The translations under genes were made by a program, and so were the position numbers. Under the pieces are notes generated by a model. That model saw only the letters and a program-made list of their open reading frames with translations. It made no database searches and had not been told where the DNA came from. A stretch of 12,691 nt of DNA from Prochlorococcus sp. AG-363-L02 (GTDB lineage: Bacteria > Cyanobacteriota > Cyanobacteriia > PCC-6307 > Cyanobiaceae), in assembly GCA_003280185.1 (NCBI GenBank), contig QCFP01000019.1:1-12691 (forward strand). Direction: 5' to 3'. Shown one piece after another: positions 1 through 7,385 of the stretch (position 1 is the stretch's first letter; every line of letters starts with the position of its first letter).

Positions 1-21
1 ATATTCAAGTTTGATAGTGTT

Positions 22-915
22 CTAGTGAATTATTGACCCTTTTAGTGTTTTAAGAGTTCTTAGGCATTGTTCTTTATAGGAGCCTCCAAATAGGTTTGCG
101 TGGTTGATTAGATGGTATAGGTTGTATATTTCTACTCTTTTTTGAGCTGAAGTGGGTAGTGGCCAAACCTTTTCATACCCAGCGTAGAACTTTTTAGAAA
201 ACCCTCCAAAAAGTTTTGTCATAGCAATATCCACTTCTCTATCTGCCCACCAAGCTGCGGGGTCTATTAGAACCCCTCGACCATCTTGAAGAATGGCTGC
301 GTTGCCACCCCATAGATCTCCATGAACAATGCTGGGGGATGGTTGATGTTCATTTAGAAATGAAGGCAATGCTATAAGTATTTCTTGATAATCTTCAATT
401 CTTAATCCCCATTTTGAAGCGATTTTTAGTTGGGGTATTAAACGCATATTTACAAAATATTCGCCCCAATTGGCGAGCCAGCCACCTGGTTGTATTCCTT
501 TCCCAATATATCCATCTTCTTCCCAACCAAATTTCTCAGGATTATGTTTAGCAGATTTTTGGTGCATTAAGGCTAGACCCTGGCCAAGAGCTGTTTGATC
601 ATCCCCTGACAACTCTAGCCAAGGTAGAAGTAAGACTGCTGTGCCAGAAAGCTCTTCTACTAGTAAAGGCTCAGGGACTGTAATTAGAGAATTGTTTGTC
701 CATTTTTTTAATGCTTTTAAGCCTTTTGCTTCTACTTCAAGAGCATTAAGAAGATCTTTATGATTTGTTTTGGCGAAAATTTTTTGTCCATCACTTAATT
801 CAATTCTCCAAGCTTGATGAATACAACCACCAGAGACGGGTGAGATGTTTTCTAATGTATTGCCTGCAAAAGGACCGTTTTGGATGAACAGTGAATTAGT
901 CCAATGATCGGGCAT
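22..915 (-). CDS. Fructosamine kinase family protein (FN3K-like phosphotransferase)
   Basis: A 297-residue protein of the fructosamine/ketosamine-3-kinase family, which shares the aminoglycoside-phosphotransferase/protein-kinase fold and phosphorylates sugar adducts on amines, a protein-deglycation repair step. Visible kinase landmarks are a small N-lobe with the likely ATP lysine in FAKT (about residue 49), the catalytic loop HGDLWGGN at 198-205 with D200 as the probable catalytic base, and the metal-binding IDP at 217-219 followed by the family-typical AAWWADREVDIAM stretch. Length matches the usual 285-300 residues. The start ATG is complementary to 913-915. It is divergent from crtD, with 34 bases between the two start codons. 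The real substrate of bacterial members is often unknown, so the family call is firm but the physiological role is not. Confidence 0.88.
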   Translation of the reverse strand: MPDHWTNSLFIQNGPFAGNTLENISPVSGGCIHQAWRIELSDGQKIFAKTNHKDLLNALEVEAKGLKALKKWTNNSLITVPEPLLVEELSGTAVLLLPWLELSGDDQTALGQGLALMHQKSAKHNPEKFGWEEDGYIGKGIQPGGWLANWGEYFVNMRLIPQLKIASKWGLRIEDYQEILIALPSFLNEHQPSPSIVHGDLWGGNAAILQDGRGVLIDPAAWWADREVDIAMTKLFGGFSKKFYAGYEKVWPLPTSAQKRVEIYNLYHLINHANLFGGSYKEQCLRTLKTLKGSIIH

Positions 916-949
916 TTTCTTTCTGGATGGGTTTTGTCAATATGTTGTC

Positions 950-2464
950 ATGAGTAATGAATCTGTCATTGTCATAGGAGGTGGTATTGCTGGCCTAACT
1001 TCTGCTGCTTTGTTGGCAAGAGAGGGCATAGCGGTAACTTTGCTTGAATCTCATTCCCAGACAGGTGGGTGTGCAGGTACTTTTTCTCGCGGTCGTTTTA
1101 TTTTTGATGCTGGCGCTACTCAGGTTGCAGGTTTGGAAGTTGGAGGTAGTCACGAGAGAATCTTTAGACATTTAAACATTCCATTGCCAAAGGCCCATGT
1201 TCTAGATCCTGCTTGCGTGGTAGACCTGGATGATGGTTATGAGCCTATTAGGATTTGGCATGATCCAATTAAATGGGAAAAAGAACGAAAAAAACATTTT
1301 CCTGATTCTGATTCTTTTTGGAACTTAATTGCACATATTCATCGATCAAATTGGGACTTTTCGAAACGAGATCCTATCCTCCCGGTGAGAGACTCGTGGG
1401 ATTTTATTCAACTAATAAAGGCAATTCGTCCAGCTAATTTGGGCTTTGGGATACTAAGTAGATTATCGATTGCTGATCTATTAATGTTATGTGGCTCTAA
1501 AAATGATCTTCGGTTGAAACGTTTTTTAGATTTACAGCTTAAGCTTTATTCTCAAGAGACTTCTGATAGAACAGCAGCCCTATATGGAGCAACTGTTTTA
1601 AATATAGCTCAAGCACCTTTAGGTCTTTGGCATCTTGATGGTTCGATGAAAAAGCTTAGTGATAAATTGGAAGATTCTGTGAAAAGATCAGGGGGTCGAA
1701 TTTACCTTCGACATCGTGTAATGCATATAGAAAGACAATTAAGGGGTCGCTCATGGAAAGTAGATATACTAAGATCACCCGGTAAAAAACCAATTTATAT
1801 GCATGCTTCAGATATTATCTGCACTCTTCCACCTCAATGTTTACCTGAACTTCTTGTGAAAGATATAAACCATAATAAGGCTTATATTGAATACATAAAA
1901 ACCCTCTCAAAACCAAAAGGAGCATTAGTCTTTTATGGCGCAATAAGACGCTCATGTCTTCCAGATGAATGCTTTGGACATATTCAGTTCTCACTCCAAG
2001 ACCCAGGCGATTTATTTATTTCAATTAGTTATGAAGGTGATGGTCGTGCACCAGAAGGATTCGCGACAGTTATTGCTAGTAGCTTTACGGATGTATCTTC
2101 TTGGTCAAATTTAACTGATGAAATCTATCGGCAACGAAAACAGATTGTACTTGCGAGAATTTTGGGGGCTATAGAAGATAGATTACAAATATCTTCTGCT
2201 AACTGGGAGCATCAAGAACTTGCAACTCCACGAAGTTTTGCCAAATGGACTGGTCGTCCAGAAGGAATAGTTGGTGGCCTGGGCCAGACTCCCAGTAAGT
2301 TTGGTCCCTTTGGACTGGCGAGTAGGACACCAATACCGGGTCTTTGGCTTTGTGGAGATTCAATTTATCCAGGGGAAGGAACTGCTGGGGTTACGCAATC
2401 AGCCGTAATGGCGAGCAGACAGCTGTTAGAAAATAGGGGAAAAGAGTTCACAATGTTCTTGTGA
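950..2464 (+). CDS. crtD: CrtD-type carotenoid desaturase (C-3',4' desaturase / phytoene dehydrogenase family)
   Basis: A 504-residue FAD-dependent oxidoreductase of the CrtI/CrtH/CrtD family. The N-terminal dinucleotide-binding motif is clear: GGGIAG at 10-15, the ribose-binding acidic residue E33, and then the GGCAGTF turn. The C-terminal FAD-contacting signature GLWLCGDSIYPGEG lies near residues 462-475, followed by the usual TAGVTQSAVMASRQL helix. In other cyanobacteria CrtD introduces the 3',4' double bond needed for myxol-type carotenoids, whereas CrtH isomerises poly-cis lycopene. I assign CrtD rather than CrtH by overall sequence impression, and the exact step in this organism is uncertain. 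The gene converges on tyrA, with four bases between the stop codons. No strong ribosome-binding site precedes the ATG at 950. Confidence 0.72.
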   Translation: MSNESVIVIGGGIAGLTSAALLAREGIAVTLLESHSQTGGCAGTFSRGRFIFDAGATQVAGLEVGGSHERIFRHLNIPLPKAHVLDPACVVDLDDGYEPIRIWHDPIKWEKERKKHFPDSDSFWNLIAHIHRSNWDFSKRDPILPVRDSWDFIQLIKAIRPANLGFGILSRLSIADLLMLCGSKNDLRLKRFLDLQLKLYSQETSDRTAALYGATVLNIAQAPLGLWHLDGSMKKLSDKLEDSVKRSGGRIYLRHRVMHIERQLRGRSWKVDILRSPGKKPIYMHASDIICTLPPQCLPELLVKDINHNKAYIEYIKTLSKPKGALVFYGAIRRSCLPDECFGHIQFSLQDPGDLFISISYEGDGRAPEGFATVIASSFTDVSSWSNLTDEIYRQRKQIVLARILGAIEDRLQISSANWEHQELATPRSFAKWTGRPEGIVGGLGQTPSKFGPFGLASRTPIPGLWLCGDSIYPGEGTAGVTQSAVMASRQLLENRGKEFTMFL

Positions 2465-2468
2465 GTTT

Positions 2469-3335
2469 TTAAGAAGATAAAATGTTTGAACGTACTTTTT
2501 TAGTACGCCTTAGTTTTTCTTCTAGAGCAAACCAATCCTCCTTAATTAATGTCTTTTCAAATTTTTCGAGACATTGCTGATAGATGGATAATCCCTGTAA
2601 AATTGCTTTGGTATTAGTGGATGCCATTGTGGCACCAAGTTTTGGATTGCCGCCGCCAATTCTGGTTGTATCAGCAAAACCGCTGGAAGTAATCTTGCTG
2701 GCGAGTTCATATACGTTATTGTTTTTCTCCTCCCCAACAGTTTCTATTAATGCAGCACTAATAAGAACTGGTAAATGCGATATTAGTGCAACTGCCTCAT
2801 CATGATTTGTGGCATCTGCAGTTATCCATTTGCTACCAAGACTGAGAACTAATTTACGGACTAATTCCAAAGCCTCAAGATCAGTCTTTGAATCTGGTGT
2901 GCTTACCCAAGGACGACCTTTGAAAAGGTTTTTCTTACCAGCTTCTACCCCAGCTTGAGATGTACCAGCCATAGGATGGCATCCAATAAAACGAGGATGC
3001 AAATTGCTCCAAATTTTTAAGATGGGAGCTTTTACAGATCCCACATCTGTTATTACTGCTTTTTTCGGCAAGGCATTTAAGAGTTCTTTTTTGGGGTTCA
3101 GCAATTCATCCAAAGGTAGGGCGAGTATTACTAGATCACAGTTTTCTAGAATTATCTCGTTAGTACTTATTTTTGTTGCCAGGCCTAGTTCCCTTGCTCT
3201 TGAAGCTGTTTCTTGCCTATGAACCAGCCCGTAGACCTTATAGCCAAGTTCTTGTAGATCAAGTCCTAAGGATCCACCTATCAGCCCTAGTCCTACAACA
3301 CCAATGTTTTGAAATGGTTGTTTTTTGTGATTCAT
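2469..3335 (-). CDS. tyrA: Prephenate/arogenate dehydrogenase, tyrosine biosynthesis
   Basis: A 288-residue TyrA. It oxidatively decarboxylates prephenate or, in cyanobacteria typically, L-arogenate to give tyrosine. The N-terminal Rossmann motif is GLGLIGGS at 15-22. An arginine after beta-2 (VHRQ, R40) suggests preference for NADP, as known for cyanobacterial arogenate dehydrogenases. The conserved TDVGSVK lies at 96-102 and the catalytic-histidine motif HPMAGT starts at H120. The all-helical dimerisation domain follows, and no ACT or chorismate-mutase domain is fused. The start ATG is complementary to 3333-3335 and has no Shine-Dalgarno sequence; instead the 5' leader carries a sequence identical to the 16S rRNA tail (see findings). 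Its last codons form a short inverted repeat that might terminate the opposing crtD transcript. Confidence 0.93.
   Translation of the reverse strand: MNHKKQPFQNIGVVGLGLIGGSLGLDLQELGYKVYGLVHRQETASRARELGLATKISTNEIILENCDLVILALPLDELLNPKKELLNALPKKAVITDVGSVKAPILKIWSNLHPRFIGCHPMAGTSQAGVEAGKKNLFKGRPWVSTPDSKTDLEALELVRKLVLSLGSKWITADATNHDEAVALISHLPVLISAALIETVGEEKNNNVYELASKITSSGFADTTRIGGGNPKLGATMASTNTKAILQGLSIYQQCLEKFEKTLIKEDWFALEEKLRRTKKVRSNILSS
2491..2507 (+). terminator. Possible weak terminator for crtD, embedded in the 3' end of tyrA
   Basis: A 6-bp perfect inverted repeat, CGTACT (2491-2496) and AGTACG (2502-2507), encloses a five-T loop. It begins 27 bases after the crtD stop and is followed on the plus strand by a short CCTTAG and then a T-rich run. 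The gap between the convergent genes is only four bases, so any crtD terminator must lie inside tyrA. The stem is short and AT-containing and the T-run is offset, so this may be chance. Confidence 0.25.
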
Positions 3336-3345
3336 ATTTTCTGAA

Positions 3346-3357
3346 AAAGGAGGTGAT
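3346..3357 (+). promoter_or_regulatory. Perfect extended Shine-Dalgarno-like sequence without an obvious gene
   Basis: AAAGGAGGTGAT is an exact 12-base complement of the conserved 3' end of bacterial 16S rRNA. It lies in the spacer between divergent tyrA and the helicase-like gene, 62 bases before the latter's ATG, much too far to serve it. The nearest plus-strand candidates are a TTG at 3358 (14 codons, ending at 3402) and an ATG at 3375 (11 codons, ending at 3410, encoding MAIDVPLLLIN). Both are poorly spaced from the GGAGG core, at 4 and 21 bases. In the tyrA direction the same bases read as a copy of the rRNA anti-Shine-Dalgarno tail, 10 bases before the tyrA start. The function is unknown. 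Confidence 0.4.
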
Positions 3358-3419
3358 TTGCATATTGGTAAGGCATGGCTATCGATGTTCCATTGTTATT
3401 AATTAATTAGGCTTTTTTT

Positions 3420-4865
3420 ATGTTGGAAGCTTATGCACATAAAAAAATGAAGCAACTGCTTTTGCAGGATGCTTCTTCTTGGCCACATCACCTTACTGTT
3501 AGTCGTCTTGTAGCACGTAGTTTGCGACGTAAGGATCACACTCTGATTCAACTTGAGCCTTCTAGTCAAGATGAATGGTTATTCGGCCTCATGGTTTCAC
3601 TGGGGTTGGAGCAATGTGGAGCAGTCATAATTGTGTCTAATCGATTGCGATCAAAACTTGTCACACTAGAGCTTCCAAGAATTCGACGACATGGCTTTTC
3701 GATTAGTTGTTGGGAAGGGTTGGACCCTCCGCCTCAAGAGCAAATATGGCTATTAGATTTTTCTGGGTTTGTAAATGCTTATAGAAAGGGTTACTTACAA
3801 GGCAGACAGCTAATAGTCCCTGAAGCAGAGTTTCTTAATGCGCGGCTTAGAGAAAGTATTTTGATTGAAATCAAACCAAATGATTGGGAAAGTTTATGTC
3901 GAGCTAATCCGTCCGGAGAAAAAGCATATTTAAATTTCTTTGAAGACATTAGCCTTAGGCTTTTTGCATCGACAGCTCGGCTAAACCCTCATGTCCCTAT
4001 TGATTACAGTGATGTTTTAGCTTTCAAGGACTTATCTTTTGGGTTTGGGCAATTGCCTGAGCCATGGCAATCCGTTCTAGAGATTGACTTGGATCAATGG
4101 GCTACTTGGGCTGAGTTAGACCACAAAATGTTGACTTGGGTTTGGAAATTTAAACCATTCGAACCTTTATTTTTACTTCAAGGTCTTTTAAGAGATCAGC
4201 CAACAATCCTTTTTAGTGGATCTGGCAAAAATTCATTGCTTGTATCTGAATTGGTTCCTGAAATTTTCCCTTCACCTGTTGTAGTAGCAATCAATGAGCT
4301 CAAGTGTCAGGAACCTATCCAGTTATTTTTACCTAAGCGTCAGCCTCGACCTAATACTGAAGTTTTTTCCGAGCATTTGTTAGCTCAGAGCCGTCGTTTG
4401 GTTTTGGGCAGGAGGGGATTGACTGTGATTCTGTTAGATGACTTTCACTTGAGACTTCAACTTACGGCAGCATTGGCAGCGGAATTTGGGAGCAGAGTTG
4501 TTCATGAAACTACAGCTGTTGAATCAAATGGTGCTCTTTGTTGTCGATGGTCTTGGTGGTTGCAGCACCACCATCGCGTTCCTTTACCCGAACAATTGAT
4601 TATTGCTTTACTTCCTTTGGCGAGTTTGGAATCTCCCTATGTTTTTGCTCGTGTTCAATCTCTTAAAAGACAAGGCAGAGATTGGTTTCGAGACTTCTTG
4701 TTACCAGAGGCGTTGTCTCTATTGCCACTAGCAGTTGCCCCTCTAAGAAAAGGTTCTGGTCGTTTAGCAATACTTGATGGCCGACTGAGATCTAGAAGTT
4801 GGGGAGAAGACTTTTTGCGTATTCTTGAGCCTTGGACTCCTTTGCATCGTCTTTTACCCGATTAA
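3420..4865 (+). CDS. DinG-like helicase-related protein, apparently degenerate
   Basis: A 481-residue protein that I place, with moderate confidence, as a divergent relative of DinG/XPD-type superfamily 2 DNA helicases. The C-terminal part keeps the layout of helicase domain 2: LPEQLIIALLPLASLESP starting near 389, LLPEALSLLPLAVAPLRKGSGR around 427-448, and LAILDGRLRSRSWGEDFL at 449-466. These match the DinG pattern of a LPF-x-P segment, a QGxGRxIR motif and D-x-R...YG. The key residues are eroded. I find no GxGKT Walker A box in the N-terminal half, the DEAH position appears to be occupied by WLLDFSGF, and motif VI lacks the QxxGRxIR arginines. The iron-sulfur cysteine cluster of classic DinG is also not evident. 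It is upstream of the DUF2839 gene by 41 bases, in the same orientation. An alternative start is M10 at 3447; 3420 gives the fuller N terminus. Confidence 0.6.
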   Translation: MLEAYAHKKMKQLLLQDASSWPHHLTVSRLVARSLRRKDHTLIQLEPSSQDEWLFGLMVSLGLEQCGAVIIVSNRLRSKLVTLELPRIRRHGFSISCWEGLDPPPQEQIWLLDFSGFVNAYRKGYLQGRQLIVPEAEFLNARLRESILIEIKPNDWESLCRANPSGEKAYLNFFEDISLRLFASTARLNPHVPIDYSDVLAFKDLSFGFGQLPEPWQSVLEIDLDQWATWAELDHKMLTWVWKFKPFEPLFLLQGLLRDQPTILFSGSGKNSLLVSELVPEIFPSPVVVAINELKCQEPIQLFLPKRQPRPNTEVFSEHLLAQSRRLVLGRRGLTVILLDDFHLRLQLTAALAAEFGSRVVHETTAVESNGALCCRWSWWLQHHHRVPLPEQLIIALLPLASLESPYVFARVQSLKRQGRDWFRDFLLPEALSLLPLAVAPLRKGSGRLAILDGRLRSRSWGEDFLRILEPWTPLHRLLPD

Positions 4866-4906
4866 ACGTTCTAATCTCTCTTAGTACAAAGTTTTTATTT
4901 AAGGCA

Positions 4907-5149
4907 ATGGGAGAAGCCCGTCGTCGAGCTATTCAGGGGTTACCCCCTCGCAATGACAAGCCTAGAAAGGACGATTCTCCAAAAATCGTTTCATGGCTGC
5001 CAATCACTGAAAAGCAGAAAAATCAGTTCTATTCAATTACTACCCGTGGAGCGTGGTTCGGTATTGGTGCTCTTGTTTTACTTTGGGTGGTTGTACGTTT
5101 TGTAGGACCAGCTGCTGGTTGGTGGGTGCCGGCTGACGCAAGAGGTTGA
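4907..5149 (+). CDS. DUF2839 family small membrane protein
   Basis: An 80-residue protein starting at the ATG at 4907. The frame is open upstream to 4832, but that extension overlaps the end of the previous gene and lacks the conserved look of the MGEARRRAIQGLPPR start. The N-terminal 45 residues are basic and polar. A single hydrophobic segment follows at about 49-69 (rich in G, A, L, V, W) and then a short GWWVPADARG tail. This matches the DUF2839 family, which is essentially restricted to cyanobacteria and has no established function. The basic N terminus suggests a cytoplasmic N terminus by the positive-inside rule (inference). It faces the end of recA, leaving a 69-base convergent gap in which I see no convincing terminator. 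Confidence 0.85.
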   Translation: MGEARRRAIQGLPPRNDKPRKDDSPKIVSWLPITEKQKNQFYSITTRGAWFGIGALVLLWVVVRFVGPAAGWWVPADARG

Positions 5150-5218
5150 ACAAGCCGAATGTCATAGGTGCCTCATTAACCTGCGAACTTTCTTCGGAGG
5201 ATATTTTGGTTGTTTTAA

Positions 5219-6358
5219 TTAAGCAGCTTGAGACACCTGGTTAGAAGCTTTTTTTGTAGCTGCTGTTCGTGCTGCTGCTGCTAAGGGTCTCATCGAATTA
5301 GCTGTTACTTCTGATCCTTCAGTTAACTTTTTTCGTACTAACATTTCAATCTGGTCACGAGACTTCGGGTTCTCTTCGAGCCATGTGATTGTGTTATCAC
5401 GTCCTTGGCCAATATTGTCATTTTCATAGCTGTACCACGCGCCTTTGCGTGTAACTACACCTGTTTCTTCTGCTAAATCTAGTAAACAGCCCAAGGTGCT
5501 GATCCCACGGCCAAAAAGGATATCGAATTCAGCAATACGGAAAGGAGGGGCAACTTTGTTTTTTGCGACTTTGACTTTGGCTCTAATTCCATATTCCTCT
5601 GTCCCGCGTTTTAAGGTTTGAATACGACGTATATCTAGTCTGACGGAGGCGTAAAACTTCAGAGCATTGCCACCTGTTGTTGTCTCTGGATTTCCATAAG
5701 TTACTCCGATTTTGAGACGTAATTGGTTGAGAAAAATGACGGTGCACCCTGATTTTCCTATGTTGCCAGTGATTTTTCTCATTGCCTGACTCATGAGACG
5801 CGCTTGGCTGCCGACGGCGTGGTCGCCCATTTCCCCCTCGATTTCTGATCGTGGGGTGAGTGCTGCAACAGAGTCGACAACCACTAGATCCACGGCGGCT
5901 GAGCGAACTAATTGGTCGACAATTTCCAGTGCCATTTCGCCTGTATCTGGTTGAGAGACCAGAAGGTTTTCGATGTCAACCCCTAAGGAAGCCGCGTAAA
6001 CGGGGTCAAGAGCGTGTTCTGCATCGACAAATGCTGCTACGCCACCTCTTTTTTGTACTTCTGCAATTGCATGCAACGTGAGGGTTGTCTTGCCTGAGCT
6101 TTCAGGGCCATAAACTTCTACCACTCGTCCTTTGGGGTACCCTCCGCCTAATGCAAGGTCAAGTGTGAGAGCTCCGGTGGAGATTGTTTCCACACGCATC
6201 CTGGAAGCATCCCCCAATCGCATAATGGATCCTTTCCCAAAGTTTCGTTCGATTTGACTGAGTACAAGGCTTAGTGCTTTGTCCCTTTCCCCTGAGCCTG
6301 ATTCGTTTTGACGTGAATTCGAATTGGAAGGTTGTGATGTTTTTACTTCGACTGGCAT
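5219..6358 (-). CDS. recA: RecA recombinase
   Basis: A 379-residue RecA, the ATP-dependent strand-exchange protein of homologous recombination and co-protease for LexA. The Walker A box GPESSGKT is at 84-91, the catalytic glutamate is E114 in VDAEHALDP, Walker B is LVVVDS at 158-163, and the DNA-binding L2 region [20 protein letters not shown] begins at 211. All catalytic residues appear intact and there is no intein. A polar, low-complexity N-terminal extension of about 25 residues precedes the core. The C-terminal tail is alanine-rich and basic ([17 protein letters not shown]) rather than acidic as in E. coli. No Shine-Dalgarno sequence precedes the ATG complementary to 6356-6358. A LexA-box match lies 127-140 bases upstream, so DNA-damage induction is likely. 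Confidence 0.99.
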   Translation of the reverse strand: MPVEVKTSQPSNSNSRQNESGSGERDKALSLVLSQIERNFGKGSIMRLGDASRMRVETISTGALTLDLALGGGYPKGRVVEVYGPESSGKTTLTLHAIAEVQKRGGVAAFVDAEHALDPVYAASLGVDIENLLVSQPDTGEMALEIVDQLVRSAAVDLVVVDSVAALTPRSEIEGEMGDHAVGSQARLMSQAMRKITGNIGKSGCTVIFLNQLRLKIGVTYGNPETTTGGNALKFYASVRLDIRRIQTLKRGTEEYGIRAKVKVAKNKVAPPFRIAEFDILFGRGISTLGCLLDLAEETGVVTRKGAWYSYENDNIGQGRDNTITWLEENPKSRDQIEMLVRKKLTEGSEVTANSMRPLAAAARTAATKKASNQVSQAA

Positions 6359-6484
6359 GACAATTGGTAATTAAGAACGATTAGGAACCCTTGACCGCTA
6401 CTTGGCTGGCAAATTGCAGCCTTCTTCTGTGATTCGCGACAACAGGAGATGATGCTTGCCACTCTTCACGCAAAGTTGTTCGGT

Positions 6485-6498
6485 AGTACAGGCGTACC
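6485..6498 (-). promoter_or_regulatory. Candidate LexA (SOS) box upstream of recA
   Basis: Read on the minus strand, the sequence is GGTACGCCTGTACT. It fits the cyanobacterial LexA operator consensus RGTAC-N3-DGTWCB at every defined position (consensus from established knowledge). It lies 127 bases upstream of the recA start and 8 bases past the stop codon of the HAD gene, within a slightly larger dyad flanked by GTTCG (6478-6482) and CGAAC (6503-6507). This position implies a recA promoter near 6480-6500 and a leader of roughly 100 bases. I could not pick reliable -35 and -10 boxes. Confidence 0.65.
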
Positions 6499-6506
6499 CT
6501 AACGAA

Positions 6507-7283
6507 CTAAGGCCACATCGCCAAGGGGTTCGCAAGGTCTTTTAGGCTCAAGAGTTGAATCTCTTGTGGTAAATCCTTATGGTCATTAGGTTTTAGATAT
6601 CCCCAATTAGCTAAATAGCAAGGTAGAGATTTCAGTTGAGGTACTGCAATTGTCTTTTCTAGTGTCGCTCTACGATCTTCGATGAATCCGCGCAGAGTGT
6701 ATTTTCTAGATAGCTCAACAAGAATTTCGGTCTTACTGCCAGCTTCATGCCCATACAGTAGATAAGGCTTAAGTCGATACCTTTTCAGTAGCTCAGCTGT
6801 AAATAAAGTTCCTTTTGTAGTTAGTACGACGTAATTTATCCCTTCTGATAAAAGGCATTCCAGTCGCTTAAGAACTCCAGGAAATGGTTGATGCTGAGCT
6901 AACCAGACCTCAGGATTATGTTTTAGGGCTTTTTTCCTGACCTCTTCCAATGCTTGTTGCAGCTGTGATGGATTCCATCTGTGCTGGGCAAGAATTTGTT
7001 TGCAATACCGTGGGTACTGGTGAGAGAACTCCTGGATTCCTTTCTTGTAAATTTGGCTGTGTGTGTTTTTTAGTTCTGCTGCAATAACAACCATTTCCCA
7101 GCCGTGATGAACCAAGGGTCTGAGCAATTTGAATTCGTTTGGAATTTCTTTTGGGAGGGTTATTGAGTCTGTTTGATCTTCCAGAAGCATTAGGCATGCT
7201 TGACGCGCACTAGACCAGTATTCCTGCATTCCGTCGAGGATGACCCCGTCGAAATCAAACACTAATAGCTGTGAATAACTCAC
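6507..7283 (-). CDS. HAD-superfamily hydrolase
   Basis: A 258-residue protein of the haloacid-dehalogenase superfamily, probably a phosphatase. Motif I is DFDGVILDG at 10-18, with nucleophile D10 and acid/base D12. A threonine for motif II is seen in VVLTTKG at about 152-158. A lysine for motif III is likely K184 (AGSKTEIL), and motif IV is GFIEDR at 199-204 with E202 and D203. A large helical cap of about 100 residues sits between motifs I and II, as in C1-type members. The start codon is GTG (complement of 7281-7283), placed just before motif I as usual. The gene begins 16 bases after tRNA-Gln on the same strand, so it may be read through from the tRNA promoter. The substrate cannot be predicted. 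Confidence 0.85.
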   Translation of the reverse strand: MSYSQLLVFDFDGVILDGMQEYWSSARQACLMLLEDQTDSITLPKEIPNEFKLLRPLVHHGWEMVVIAAELKNTHSQIYKKGIQEFSHQYPRYCKQILAQHRWNPSQLQQALEEVRKKALKHNPEVWLAQHQPFPGVLKRLECLLSEGINYVVLTTKGTLFTAELLKRYRLKPYLLYGHEAGSKTEILVELSRKYTLRGFIEDRRATLEKTIAVPQLKSLPCYLANWGYLKPNDHKDLPQEIQLLSLKDLANPLAMWP

Positions 7284-7299
7284 TAAATATTTGAAAAAA

Positions 7300-7371
7300 C
7301 TGGGGCGCTAGGATTCGAACCTAGGAATGGCGAGACCAAAACCCGCTGCCTTACCGCTTGGCGACGCCCCA
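7300..7371 (-). tRNA. tRNA-Gln (anticodon UUG)
   Basis: On the minus strand the sequence folds as a complete cloverleaf. The 7-bp acceptor stem is TGGGGCG/CGCCCCA and the D arm starts GCC..GGC. The anticodon stem GCGGG/CTCGC encloses the loop TTTTGGT, giving anticodon TTG. The T arm is CTAGG-TTCGAAT-CCTAG. The discriminator base is G, as expected for glutamine tRNAs. No CCA is encoded. A run of six T follows immediately downstream, between the tRNA and the HAD gene. Confidence 0.97.
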
Positions 7372-7385
7372 ATGATCAGTGATGC

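Noticed and set aside
3173..3406. A 77-codon plus-strand frame overlapping the tyrA start
   Set aside because: It is mostly the antisense of tyrA with no recognisable domain. The only notable element is the embedded Shine-Dalgarno-like 12-mer, reported separately.
4832..4906. A 25-codon N-terminal extension of the DUF2839 protein
   Set aside because: It overlaps the end of the helicase-like gene, and the ATG at 4907 gives the conserved GEARRR start.
5150..5218. Possible bidirectional terminator between the DUF2839 gene and recA
   Set aside because: Only a 4-bp CGAA/TTCG pairing is visible, and it lacks an adjacent T-run; too weak to call.
5860..6081. A 73-codon frame antisense to recA
   Set aside because: It is fully inside a highly conserved coding region and explained as a shadow of recA codon usage.
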